DNA of 22,532 bases from CAZNNH01 sp964574335 (GTDB taxonomy: Bacteria > Acidobacteriota > Vicinamibacteria > Fen-336), in contig CAZNNH010000093.1 in assembly GCA_964574335.1 (NCBI GenBank), positions 1 through 22,532 of the forward strand, written 5' to 3'. The translations under genes were made by a program, and so were the position numbers. The first letter of the stretch is position 1, and every line of letters begins with the position of its first letter. Below, one piece after another: positions 1 through 7,615 of this stretch. The notes beneath the pieces were generated by a model, which saw nothing but the letters and a program-made list of their open reading frames with translations, was not told the DNA's origin and ran no database searches.

Positions 1-43
1 CGGGCACGCAGGGTGTGGGCGCCTGCGGGAAACTCGCCGGCCG

Positions 44-1483
44 TCATGCGGCGGCCGCCGAGCTGTAGGTGTCGGGGGCGTACGCCTCGTTCCCGTGCTC
101 ATGCTGGTCGAGACCGTCGATTTCCTCCTCCGGCGACACGCGCAGCCCGATCGTCATCTTGATCAGCTTGAAGAAGATGAACATGGTGGTGAACGTCCAC
201 AGGAAGGCAGCGCCGATCCCGATCAGCTGCACCTTCACGATCTCGAAGGTGACGCCATCGTGGTTGAACAGACCGGCGGCCAGCGTGCCCCAGGCTCCGC
301 AGACCCCGTGGACGGAGATCGCGCCGACCGGGTCGTCGATCCGGATCCGGTCGAAGAAGAGCACGGCGAAGACGACCAGCACACCGGAGATCAGGCCGAT
401 CATCACGGCCGAGCCCGGGACCACGTTGGCGCAGGGGGCGGTGATGCCGACCAGGCCGGCCAGGGCGCCGTTGAGCGTCATCGTCGCCTCGGGCTTCTTC
501 AGAAAGACCCAGGCGGTGATCATCGCGGCCACCGCGCCCGCCGCCGCCGACAGGTTGGTGTTGACGGCGATCAGGGCAATGTCGGTCGACGCCGCCGTGG
601 TGCTGCCAGGGTTGAAGCCGAACCAGCCGAACCAGAGGATGAACACGCCGAGCGTGGCGAAGGCGAGATTGTGGCCGGGCATGGCCCGGGGCTTGCCGTC
701 CTTGGTGTAGCGGCCGAGGCGCGGGCCGAGGGCGAGGGCGCCGGCCAAGGCGGCCCAGCCGCCGACGCTGTGGACGACCGTGGATCCCGCGAAGTCGATG
801 AACCCCATCTTCTCGAGCCAGCCGCCGCCCTTGTAGAGGCTGCCCCAGGCCCAGCTACCGAACACCGGATACACGACGGCGCTGATGAAGGCGCTGTACA
901 GGAGGTAGCTGACGAACTTGGTGCGCTCGGCCATCGCCCCCGACACGATCGTCGCCGCCGTGGCCGCGAAGACCACCTGGAACATCCAGAAGGCGTAGAC
1001 CCACGGATCGGCCTCGGAGGCGAAGTCCGAGAGCATGAAGCCGGTGGTGCCGAACCAGCCGGTCGCGCTGACCCCGAACATCAGGCCGAAGCCGACCAGC
1101 CAGTAGGCGAGCGAGCCAATGGCGAAGTCCATCAGGTTCTTCATGCAGATGTTGACCGCGTTCTTGGCCCGGGTCAGCCCGGTCTCGACGAAGGCGAAGC
1201 CCGCCTGCATCAGGAACACCAGGAAGGCGGCGACCAGCGTCCAGACGAAGTCGGCATGCCGCTGGACCTTGGCGACGCTCTCCGCGGTCGCGACGCTCTC
1301 GGCGCTCGGCTCCTCGGAAGACGGAGCGGCCACCGCGTCCGGAGGCGGGGAGCTCTGCGCGTCGCCGGCGATCGCAGCCGTCTCGGGTGGCGTCGGTTGC
1401 TCCTGGGCGCCCGCCCAGGAGGCGGCGGCCAGTCCCAGAAACGTCACCACGGCAATCCTCATCGCGGTTGATCGAGTCGGCAT
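44..1483 (-). CDS. amt: Ammonium transporter (Amt/MEP/Rh family) with signal peptide and periplasmic linker
   Basis: Inner-membrane channel for ammonium/ammonia. The core matches Amt proteins throughout: the ETGLTRAKNAVNI segment after the first helix, DFAGSTVVHSVGGWAAL holding the conserved Asp230 and first pore His238, FGFNPGS, and a second pore His392 in SVHGVCGAWGT. The C-terminal tail (GLRVSPEEEIDGLD) is the cytosolic segment that in known family members contacts PII protein. The N-terminus is a signal peptide ending near AGA|QE, then about 45 residues rich in Pro, Ala, Ser and Glu before the first core helix. I chose the ATG at 1483 because GGAG at 1495-1492 is 8 bases before it; the in-frame ATG at 1489 would leave only 2 bases. 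It gives 479 residues. The gene follows the glnE-like gene on the same strand after 243 bases and has its own candidate sigma-54 element. It is a paralogue of the amtB at 8017. Family identity is secure; substrate preference and PII partner are inferred. Confidence 0.95.
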   Translation of the reverse strand: MPTRSTAMRIAVVTFLGLAAASWAGAQEQPTPPETAAIAGDAQSSPPPDAVAAPSSEEPSAESVATAESVAKVQRHADFVWTLVAAFLVFLMQAGFAFVETGLTRAKNAVNICMKNLMDFAIGSLAYWLVGFGLMFGVSATGWFGTTGFMLSDFASEADPWVYAFWMFQVVFAATAATIVSGAMAERTKFVSYLLYSAFISAVVYPVFGSWAWGSLYKGGGWLEKMGFIDFAGSTVVHSVGGWAALAGALALGPRLGRYTKDGKPRAMPGHNLAFATLGVFILWFGWFGFNPGSTTAASTDIALIAVNTNLSAAAGAVAAMITAWVFLKKPEATMTLNGALAGLVGITAPCANVVPGSAVMIGLISGVLVVFAVLFFDRIRIDDPVGAISVHGVCGAWGTLAAGLFNHDGVTFEIVKVQLIGIGAAFLWTFTTMFIFFKLIKMTIGLRVSPEEEIDGLDQHEHGNEAYAPDTYSSAAAA

Positions 1484-1570
1484 CACCATCTCTCCCCCTT
1501 CTCTTGTTCTCTCTTCTCAGCCGGGTGGGCCCAACGCGACAAGGCGCCGTCACCCGCCAGCGTGAGGTTT

Positions 1571-1586
1571 GGCAAGGACGATGCCC
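1571..1586 (-). promoter_or_regulatory. Candidate sigma-54 promoter of the minus-strand amt
   Basis: Read on the minus strand, GGGCATC, four bases, TTGCC gives GG and GC at the -24/-12 spacing required by sigma-54. GGCA and TTGC match the consensus TGGCACG-N4-TTGC(A/T), while the flanking positions deviate. The predicted transcription start is about 1560, leaving a leader of about 77 bases. It is the weakest of four such sites in the window, and is supported mainly by its position and resemblance to the others. Confidence 0.42.
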
Positions 1587-1612
1587 ACGCCGGCCGTCCA
1601 GGACGCCCGGAT

Positions 1613-1635
1613 GTAACTCGTTGAAGGCTAGTTAC
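1613..1635. repeat. 6-bp inverted repeat GTAACT-N11-AGTTAC upstream of amt
   Basis: Two perfect 6-base arms (1613-1618 and 1630-1635) flank 11 bases in an A+T-rich stretch (about 1613-1726) that stands out from the GC-rich surroundings. It lies about 40 bases upstream of the candidate -24 element of the minus-strand amt. It could be a regulator operator or an RNA hairpin at the end of the glnE-like transcript; no T-run follows on the minus strand. The rest of the 1490-1726 gap shows nothing else I can name. Confidence 0.3.
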
Positions 1636-1726
1636 TTGTTGGGATCGACGCGTTCGCCCGGCCGCCCGCGGACCGATCGAAGATGTGTGATCTCTGATTG
1701 TTGGATTCGAAAATGTAGGAAGAAGG

Positions 1727-4030
1727 CTACCGCGTCGAGCCGGTGGCGGAAGCCGTCACGTCGCCGAAGCGAGATGAGAACAGCTCCTGGACGGCGGTCA
1801 TCTCGAGGCGGATGTGGCGGGCCAGTCGCTCCGATCCACGCTCCCAGTCCCGCTCGCCATAGCCCATGCGTCGGGCCAGAAACGCGAACTGCAGGGAGCC
1901 CGGGTCGGGAAGCACCAAGTCACGGGCGTCGCCCTTCACCATCCGCATTGCCTCGATCAGGCGCCTGAGGAACAGGTAGGCGGCTCGCAGCCGGGTGAAC
2001 GCACGTCGCGACAGCAGCCCGACCTCGGCCAGCGCCGCGAGGGCCGGCAAGGTGGCCGGCGTGCGTAGCTGCGCATGCTCGTGGCCGTGCTGGATCTGGA
2101 GGTACTGGACGGCGTACTCGATGTCGAGTAGGCCGCCCGGGCTGTACTTCACGTTGATCCGGCCGGGCGTCACCAGCTCCCGCACCTGGCGCCGGCGTAG
2201 GTGCAGCGCCTGCTCGCGGTCCCAGGGCTGGCCTCCGTAGACGACGCGGTCGCGCTCGGCTTCGACCAAGTGCCCCAGCGTGTCGGATCCGGCTACCCAG
2301 CGCAGCTTGATCAGCGCCTGCCGCTCGAACGGCGCGGCCCCTCCGCCCGCCGCGTAGTACTCCTTCCACCGCGGGAACGGGCTGGCCAGGGGGCCCGCCT
2401 TGCCGTGGGGCCGAAGGCGGAGGTCGATGTGGAAGACGCCTTCCCGGCGCGCCTCGACCAGCTCGGACAGCTCCCGGACCAGCCGGTCGAAGTAGACGTC
2501 GTTGGCGATTGGCCGGGACCCGGTGGTGGTCCCCGCGCCATCGTAGACGGTGACGATCTCGATGTCCGAGGCGTATCCGATCTCGCGCCCACCCAGCTTT
2601 CCGAGGGCGCAGACGGCAAGGCGGCAAGCGCCGCCGTCCTCCAGCCGGGGCGGCCCGTGGGCCGCCTGCAGCTTGGCCTCGACCAGGGCCGTGGCCTCCT
2701 GGAGCACCACGTCGGCCAGGTCGCTGAGGGCGTGGGAGAAGCCCGCCAGATCTGCCGGGTCGCGCAGCCGTTCCAGGTCGATCCGGAACATCTCGCTGTC
2801 CTTGAAGGCGTTCAGCGCCCGCTTTCGGGATGCGTCGTCGGGCACCGCGGTCAGCCGGGAGCGGAGCGCGGCGCGCTGACCGGCCCGGTCCCGGTGGGGG
2901 TGTCCCCGGGTCAGGCCATCGAGCACCGGCATCAGGTGCTCGAAGTCGTTCCGCAGCAGCTCCTCCCAGAGGAACTCGCTGCTCCCCAGAAGCTGGGCCA
3001 GGAGATCGAGGCCTTCGCGCTCCTCGACGATCCGGAAGCGGGAGCCGCTCGGGTCGCGCTCGAGGACCTTGTCGAGGAACTGGTCGAAGTAGCGGATCGC
3101 GCGTCCCGGGTCCGGGGCGCGCGGGAGGAAGTGCGTGAACTGCTCGATCAGCACCACGGCCTTGGCCAGGACCGCCTGGTCGCGACGATCGGCGATCCGT
3201 CGACCCTGGCGGTCCGAGATGTAGAAGCGATCGCGCGCCTCTTCACCGCGGCTCTCGATCCGCACTCGGTGGATGTAGATGCCTCGCAGCGCCAGTGCGT
3301 TCGAGAAGGCGTAGAGGAAGCCCGGGGTGTCCCGGGTGTAGACGTCCATCACCGTCCAGCGCTTCGAGACACGGTTGCTGAAGCGGACCTTCACCGGGTC
3401 GATCCGCCCGGAGAAGCCGCCGCGGCCTCGGCTGAGGCGGCTGATCAGGCGCTGGTTGAGGCGCTCACGGGCGCCTTCGAGGTCGCCCCCGACCAGAAGC
3501 GCCTCCAAGCGCCGGAGCTCCCGGAGCAGCTCAGCCTGCTCGTTGCCGGCGAACCGCTCGCCGGCAACGACTCGCACCTCGAAGGCGTCGACGATCTTGC
3601 TGCGTGAGGCGCCCGGCTGGCGTCGGCCGGGCCGCTGGCCTGGCTCACGCTCAGGCGGCGGCGCGGTGGGCTTGGCGAATGTGTAGCTGTGGCCGGACTG
3701 GATGTCGAGGCCGGAGGACGCCAGAAGACCGCACAGCAGCGAGAACTCCGAGAAGTAGTCGTAGGCGACCACCACGATCCCGAGCCGGCGCTCGTCCAGG
3801 GGGGTCAGCTCGACCTGAACTGGACACTCCGCGTCGAGGGCCTCGGCCATCGCCATGTGGCGGCAGATCTCGTCCGGAGCGAAGCGCACGAAGTAGTCGC
3901 GATCGAGCCGGCTGACGAAGTCGTGGATGGTCGAGTCGCTGGCCTCCGGGCACAGCTCACGTAGGGTTCGTGCCAGGCCGGTTTGCCGATGCGAAGGTCG
4001 GCGGATACGGCCGGAGTCGGAGCTCACCAC
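1727..4030 (-). CDS. glnE: GlnE-type adenylyltransferase half-enzyme with two N-terminal ACT domains
   Basis: Likely modifies or demodifies glutamine synthetase by adenylylation. Layout over 767 residues: ACT-like domain about 82-155, split by a Pro/Arg-rich insertion (121-145); a clear second ACT domain about 226-300 (DVYTRDTPGFLYAFSNAL); a helical region resembling the start of a GlnE half; a nucleotidyltransferase core near 470-590 with GKLGGREIGYASDIEI; then the helical GlnE domain with FERQALIKLRWVAG and KYSPGGLLDIEYAVQ. Canonical GlnE is about 950 residues with two such catalytic halves; here only one is present and the ACT pair takes the other's place. The motif has Asp489-x-Glu491 rather than the usual Asp-x-Asp. 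The start is a GTG at 4030; a second GTG follows at once and no strong ribosome site is visible. It is divergent from glnD. The family call is firm; the direction of catalysis and the idea that ACT domains sense glutamine are inferred from GlnD. Confidence 0.85.
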   Translation of the reverse strand: MVSSDSGRIRRPSHRQTGLARTLRELCPEASDSTIHDFVSRLDRDYFVRFAPDEICRHMAMAEALDAECPVQVELTPLDERRLGIVVVAYDYFSEFSLLCGLLASSGLDIQSGHSYTFAKPTAPPPEREPGQRPGRRQPGASRSKIVDAFEVRVVAGERFAGNEQAELLRELRRLEALLVGGDLEGARERLNQRLISRLSRGRGGFSGRIDPVKVRFSNRVSKRWTVMDVYTRDTPGFLYAFSNALALRGIYIHRVRIESRGEEARDRFYISDRQGRRIADRRDQAVLAKAVVLIEQFTHFLPRAPDPGRAIRYFDQFLDKVLERDPSGSRFRIVEEREGLDLLAQLLGSSEFLWEELLRNDFEHLMPVLDGLTRGHPHRDRAGQRAALRSRLTAVPDDASRKRALNAFKDSEMFRIDLERLRDPADLAGFSHALSDLADVVLQEATALVEAKLQAAHGPPRLEDGGACRLAVCALGKLGGREIGYASDIEIVTVYDGAGTTTGSRPIANDVYFDRLVRELSELVEARREGVFHIDLRLRPHGKAGPLASPFPRWKEYYAAGGGAAPFERQALIKLRWVAGSDTLGHLVEAERDRVVYGGQPWDREQALHLRRRQVRELVTPGRINVKYSPGGLLDIEYAVQYLQIQHGHEHAQLRTPATLPALAALAEVGLLSRRAFTRLRAAYLFLRRLIEAMRMVKGDARDLVLPDPGSLQFAFLARRMGYGERDWERGSERLARHIRLEMTAVQELFSSRFGDVTASATGSTR

Positions 4031-4212
4031 GCGGGCCTCGCCAGCCCCTGCAGCCTAGCACACCTGTCTCGGATTTAGCTGAGCCGGCGGCACTTGGCGC
4101 TGTGGCACGGGACGGCGCCCGCGCGCGGCGACTGCTTGGGTCCGGAACGCGCCTTGCTGTATCGTGGATGGGGCCGGCATCCGAGCCGCCATTCCGACAA
4201 GAAAGTCGTAGC
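4031..4212. other. Divergent intergenic region between glnE-like gene and glnD
   Basis: These 182 bases separate two regulatory nucleotidyltransferase genes. A sigma-54 element for glnD lies in the right half (4143-4158). I found no convincing promoter for the glnE-like gene on the minus strand and no clear NtrC palindrome. The glnD frame stays open through this region back to 3970, into the 5' end of the glnE-like gene, but the upstream part has no GlnD similarity and lies ahead of the predicted transcription start. Confidence 0.5.
4143..4158 (+). promoter_or_regulatory. Candidate sigma-54 promoter of glnD-glnB
   Basis: CGGAACG, four bases, TTGCT matches the sigma-54 consensus TGGCACG-N4-TTGC(A/T) at all but two specified positions, with GG (4144-4145) and GC (4156-4157) correctly spaced. 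The predicted transcription start is near 4169, 44 bases before the chosen glnD ATG. Spacing and base matches resemble the glnK and glnA sites in this window. Confidence 0.6.
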
Positions 4213-6933
4213 ATGAGCGGACTCGAGACAAGACCGTCGATGAGGATCGATCATCAGAGAATCGACTCGCACGCCGACGAGCGGCTGGACGTGCGAGTTG
4301 GTCACGCCGAGCGGCTCGAGGCCTTCAGAGGCTTCCTGAAGCTCGAGACCCGACGGCTCCGCACCCGCCATCGTTTCGGGCTGGGTGGCGTCGAGATCGC
4401 TGCCGGCCGAGCCTATCTGGTCGACCTGGTGGTGAAGCGGGCGTTCCAGACCGCCAGCCGGCCAGGTGAGGCGCCGGGTCTGGCGGTGGCGGCCATCGGC
4501 GGCTATGGCCGCCGGGAGCTCGCGCCCCACTCGGACGTGGATCTCCTGTTCCTCCACGATGGTCGCAGCGCCAGCCAGGCCCAGGCCCTGGTGGAGCAGA
4601 TGCTGGTCCTGCTCTGGGACGTGGGCCTTCGGGTCGGGCACAGCTTCAGATCGGTGGAGGACTGCCTGGCGATGGCCCGACGCGACCTCCACTCCCGCAA
4701 CGCGATGGCGGATGCCCGCCAGATCGCCGGCCAGGCCGAGCTCTTCTCGGGCTTCGATCAGGCCCTCGAGCGCACCGTCTACCGGAGCGGGCGCCTGACC
4801 GACGGCTTCGTCGAGGAGATGCGGCACGAGTGGCAGCAGCGTCGGGAGCGCTTCGGCCACGTCGTCTGCGTGCTGGAGCCCAACGTCAAGGAGGGGGCCG
4901 GGGGGCTGCGTGACCTGCACACGGTGAGCTGGCTGGCGCGGGTGAAGCTGGGCTGCCGAGGCCTCCAGGCCCTGCGCTCCCAGGGCATCGTCTCCGAGGC
5001 CGAGTCCCAGGGCCTGTCTCGCTGCTACGACTTCCTCAGCCGAGTCCGCAACGAGGCCCACTTCACCACCGGTCGCTGCACCGACATCCTCTCGCTCGAC
5101 CTCCAGCCGACCCTGGCGGCGCAGCTCGGCTACGGGGCGCGTCGCGGCCTCAGACCCTCGGAGCTCCTGATGCGCCACTACTACCGGCGCGCCAACGACC
5201 TGCTCGCCACCTGCGAGGGGATCCTGGAACGGCTCTGGGGCTCGCGACCCAGGCGCCGGATCCTGGGGGTCAAGCCGTTCGGACGGATGGGCGGCTTCGA
5301 GGTCCACGCCGGTCGGCTCCAGGCCCGGCTCGGGGCGTCGACGGGGGAGACCGACCCCTACTGGCTGTTCGATCTCTTTGAGGCCGCCCAGCAGGCCGAG
5401 GTCCCGCTCTCCAAGGAGCTGAGCCTCCTGGTGCGCGACCGCCTCCGGCTGGTCGATCGCCGGTTCCGGTGCTCTGCCAGGACGGGGCGTGAGCTGATGC
5501 GGGTCCTGAGCCGCCCCGGCCACGTCGCCGCCTCCCTGCGTCAGATGCACGAGACCGGCTTTCTCGGTCGCCTGCTCCCCGAGTTCGGGTTCATCACCTT
5601 CCTGGTCCAGCACGACCACTACCACCGGTTCACCATCGACGAGCACACGCTGGAGGCGGTGGCGGCCCTCGACGCGGCGGCCCGGGCCGAGGAGGGACCG
5701 CTGCTTCCCTTTGCCCGAGCCATGTCGGAGCTGGAGCGGCCGGCGACCCTCTACCTGGGCCTGCTGCTCCACGACATCGGCAAGGGGCGGGGCGGCGGGC
5801 ACGTCCCGAAAGGGGCCCAGATCGCCGAGCGGGTGTGTCGGCGGTTGGGGTTCGAGGCGCACGAGACCGACGACGTGGTGTTCCTGGTCCGCTGCCATCT
5901 GATGATGTCGCAGATCTCGCAACGCCGCGATCTCAACGAGGACCGGCCGATCGACGAGCTGGTCGCCGAGGTACGCTCCCTCGATCGCCTCAACCAGCTT
6001 CTCCTGCTCACCTACGCCGACGGCTCGGGGATCGCGCCCGGGGCCTGGAACGATTGGAAGGCGGCGTTGCTGCTGGAGCTGTACGCCCGAGCCCGAGAGC
6101 GGCTGACCGGCTCGGCCGAGGCGGCGTCGGGACGGCACGCGCCGAGCTACCGCGAGCGTGCGGTCCGCGAGCTGGCGCCGGAGCTCCCGCCGAGCGAGGT
6201 GGAAAGGCACCTGGCGCTGCTGCCCGATCGGTATCTGAAGGCCACCGGGCTCGAACGCCTGCGGCGGCACCTACGGATGGTGGCCGAGCTTCACGCCTCG
6301 AACCCGGTCCTGCGTTGGCGGAGCCGTGGCGAGGGGCGGCCCGACGAGGTGACCGTGTGCACCCGGGACGGGCCCGGGTTGTTGGCACGGCTGGCCGGGA
6401 CCCTCACCGCGCATGGCCTCAGCATCCTGAGCCTCGACCTGTTCACCCGGGAGGACGGGGTGGTGCTGGACACCTTCCGGGTGGCCGGCGGCGGCGGCCC
6501 GCTGGGCCCGCTGGAGTCGGCGCTTCGTCAGAAGGTCGAGGAGGGTCTCCGGGGCGCCATCGAAGGCCGCTATGATGTAGAGGAAGCGGTTCGGCGCTGG
6601 CAGGCCAAGGCGCGCCCCCGGCGACGACGGCGGCTGCCTCCGGGGCGGCCGGGGGTCTCGTTCGACAACGACGCCTCGGCCAGCCGGACCGTGGTGGAGG
6701 TGCGTGCCGATGACCAGCCGGGACTGGTCCACCGGATCGCGATCACGCTGGCTGGCAACGGGATGACGATCCACCTGGCCAAGATCGCCACCGAGAAGAG
6801 CCAGGCGCTGGACGTCTTCTACGTCACCGACTTCGGGGGTCAGAAGCTGACCGAGGGGCAGATGCACCACGTCGAGCGGGCTCTGCTGAGGGCCCTGGAA
6901 AGGGCCGAGGAGAGTGGAGGAGGAGGCCGATGA
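4213..6933 (+). CDS. glnD: Bifunctional PII uridylyltransferase / uridylyl-removing enzyme
   Basis: Glutamine-responsive enzyme that adds UMP to a PII tyrosine when glutamine is low and removes it when glutamine is high. At 906 residues it is close to E. coli GlnD (890). Domains in order: nucleotidyltransferase with Gly96-Gly-x-Gly-Arg...Ser107-Asp-x-Asp110; GlnD helical region (VCVLEPNVKEGAGGLRDLH); HD hydrolase domain with HTLEAV and His520-Asp521 in LLLHDIGKGRGGGH; ACT1 about 712-785 (DGPGLLARL); ACT2 about 826-900 (DDQPGLVHRIAITL). All catalytic motifs look intact. I chose the ATG at 4213 because it lies just after the candidate sigma-54 start and gives a normal length; ATG 4240 is possible, and the open frame back to 3970 is unlikely to be translated. 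It overlaps glnB by 4 bases (ATGA), so its substrate is probably made by coupled translation. Confidence 0.96.
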   Translation: MSGLETRPSMRIDHQRIDSHADERLDVRVGHAERLEAFRGFLKLETRRLRTRHRFGLGGVEIAAGRAYLVDLVVKRAFQTASRPGEAPGLAVAAIGGYGRRELAPHSDVDLLFLHDGRSASQAQALVEQMLVLLWDVGLRVGHSFRSVEDCLAMARRDLHSRNAMADARQIAGQAELFSGFDQALERTVYRSGRLTDGFVEEMRHEWQQRRERFGHVVCVLEPNVKEGAGGLRDLHTVSWLARVKLGCRGLQALRSQGIVSEAESQGLSRCYDFLSRVRNEAHFTTGRCTDILSLDLQPTLAAQLGYGARRGLRPSELLMRHYYRRANDLLATCEGILERLWGSRPRRRILGVKPFGRMGGFEVHAGRLQARLGASTGETDPYWLFDLFEAAQQAEVPLSKELSLLVRDRLRLVDRRFRCSARTGRELMRVLSRPGHVAASLRQMHETGFLGRLLPEFGFITFLVQHDHYHRFTIDEHTLEAVAALDAAARAEEGPLLPFARAMSELERPATLYLGLLLHDIGKGRGGGHVPKGAQIAERVCRRLGFEAHETDDVVFLVRCHLMMSQISQRRDLNEDRPIDELVAEVRSLDRLNQLLLLTYADGSGIAPGAWNDWKAALLLELYARARERLTGSAEAASGRHAPSYRERAVRELAPELPPSEVERHLALLPDRYLKATGLERLRRHLRMVAELHASNPVLRWRSRGEGRPDEVTVCTRDGPGLLARLAGTLTAHGLSILSLDLFTREDGVVLDTFRVAGGGGPLGPLESALRQKVEEGLRGAIEGRYDVEEAVRRWQAKARPRRRRRLPPGRPGVSFDNDASASRTVVEVRADDQPGLVHRIAITLAGNGMTIHLAKIATEKSQALDVFYVTDFGGQKLTEGQMHHVERALLRALERAEESGGGGR

Positions 6934-7268
6934 GAAAGGTCGAGGCGATCATCAGGCCGCATCTGCTGGATGCCGTCAAGAACGCGCTGCAGGAGATGGG
7001 CGTGGTCGGGATGACCATCCTCGAGGTGAAGGGCTTCGGCAGGCAGAAGGGGCACACCGAGACCTACCGGGGCAGCGAGTACGTGGTCGACCTCCTTCCG
7101 AAGATCAAGATCGAGGTCCTCCTCTCCGAGGACCTGGTCGACCAGGCCGTCGACGTCATCGCCTCGACCGCGCGCACCGGCAAGTTCGGGGACGGCAAGA
7201 TCGTCGTCACCCCCGTCGAGCAGGTGATCCGCATCCGCACCGGCGAGCACGGCGAAAGCGCCCTCTAG
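6930..7268 (+). CDS. glnB: PII signal-transduction protein, first copy
   Basis: A 112-residue trimeric PII protein that reads ATP/ADP and 2-oxoglutarate and controls Amt channels, adenylyltransferases and NtrB-type kinases. Visible family features: Gln39, a T-loop GFGRQKGHTETYRGSEY ending in Tyr51 (the residue GlnD uridylylates), TGKFGDGK carrying the conserved ATP-site Lys90, and C-terminal RIRTGEHGE. The ATG overlaps the glnD stop by 4 bases and follows a GGAGGAGG ribosome site, so the two genes are translationally coupled. It is about 72% identical by my count to the second copy at 7616. Calling it GlnB rather than GlnK rests on its linkage to glnD; sequence alone does not separate the two. 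Confidence 0.95.
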   Translation: MRKVEAIIRPHLLDAVKNALQEMGVVGMTILEVKGFGRQKGHTETYRGSEYVVDLLPKIKIEVLLSEDLVDQAVDVIASTARTGKFGDGKIVVTPVEQVIRIRTGEHGESAL

Positions 7269-7615
7269 CCCGCCGTCGAACCCGCTCCGACCAGCATCGT
7301 AGGGTACCCACAAAAACGTAGGTCTCTCGAGGTCCGGCTGCGCGGCCGTATGCTCCCGTCGAACAAGGGCCCCGGCCATTCTGAGACTCGAACGTAGCCT
7401 CGTCCCAAGCAATCATACAAAAAAGTCGCAACACGAACCCAGGGTATGCCCGGGGCCGAGCCGGCTGGCTCCGTGTAAACCAATGCAGGGCAAGGAATAG
7501 CTGGCGACTGTCTGGGTTCGACCCCGGAGTGGAATGGGCGTTGCATCTCCGCGGTGACGTCAAGCCACACCCGGCACGGCCGGCACGAGGGTGGCCCACC
7601 AGAAGAGGAGAGGGG
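7269..7615. other. 347-base intergenic region between the two PII genes
   Basis: It holds no credible gene. The middle (about 7300-7440) is richer in A+T than its surroundings, including runs CACAAAAACG and ATACAAAAAAGTCG, and contains a GGGTACCC palindrome. A sigma-54 element sits near the right end (7530-7545). The last 50 bases can fold as GCCA-(CA)-CCC (7564-7572) with GGGTGGC (7589-7595), just before the glnK ribosome site. No T-run terminator for glnD-glnB and no convincing NtrC palindrome was seen. Confidence 0.5.
7530..7545 (+). promoter_or_regulatory. Candidate sigma-54 promoter of glnK-amtB
   Basis: TGGAATG, four bases, TTGCA matches the -24/-12 consensus TGGCACG-N4-TTGC(A/T) with exact spacing (GG 7531-7532, GC 7543-7544). 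The predicted start is near 7556, 60 bases before the glnK ATG. glnK-amtB operons are classic RpoN/NtrC targets, so the location agrees with known biology. Confidence 0.65.

Noticed and set aside
95..1471. 458-codon plus-strand open frame antisense to amt
   Set aside because: Its protein is rich in Arg, Gly, Asp and His with no family features, as expected for the opposite strand of a GC-rich gene; amt on the minus strand is clearly real.
2201..3607. 468-codon plus-strand frame antisense to the glnE-like gene
   Set aside because: No start-site signal or domain; the minus-strand frame holds all conserved GlnE and ACT motifs.
4099..4114. TGGCACG-like -24 element upstream of glnD
   Set aside because: The -24 part matches, but the bases at -12 are CG at the required place and there is no TTGC; the site at 4143 is better in every respect.
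3970..4212. 81-codon N-terminal extension of glnD
   Set aside because: The segment has no GlnD similarity, overlaps the 5' end of the glnE-like gene, and lies upstream of the predicted sigma-54 start except for its last part.
4075..6270. 731-codon minus-strand open frame antisense to glnD
   Set aside because: A low-complexity shadow of glnD with no recognisable domain.
7505..7535. tRNA-like TTCGA arm (GGGTTCGACCCC)
   Set aside because: The 5-bp T-stem does not close properly, and no matching acceptor, D-arm or anticodon arm lies upstream. It also overlaps the sigma-54 element.
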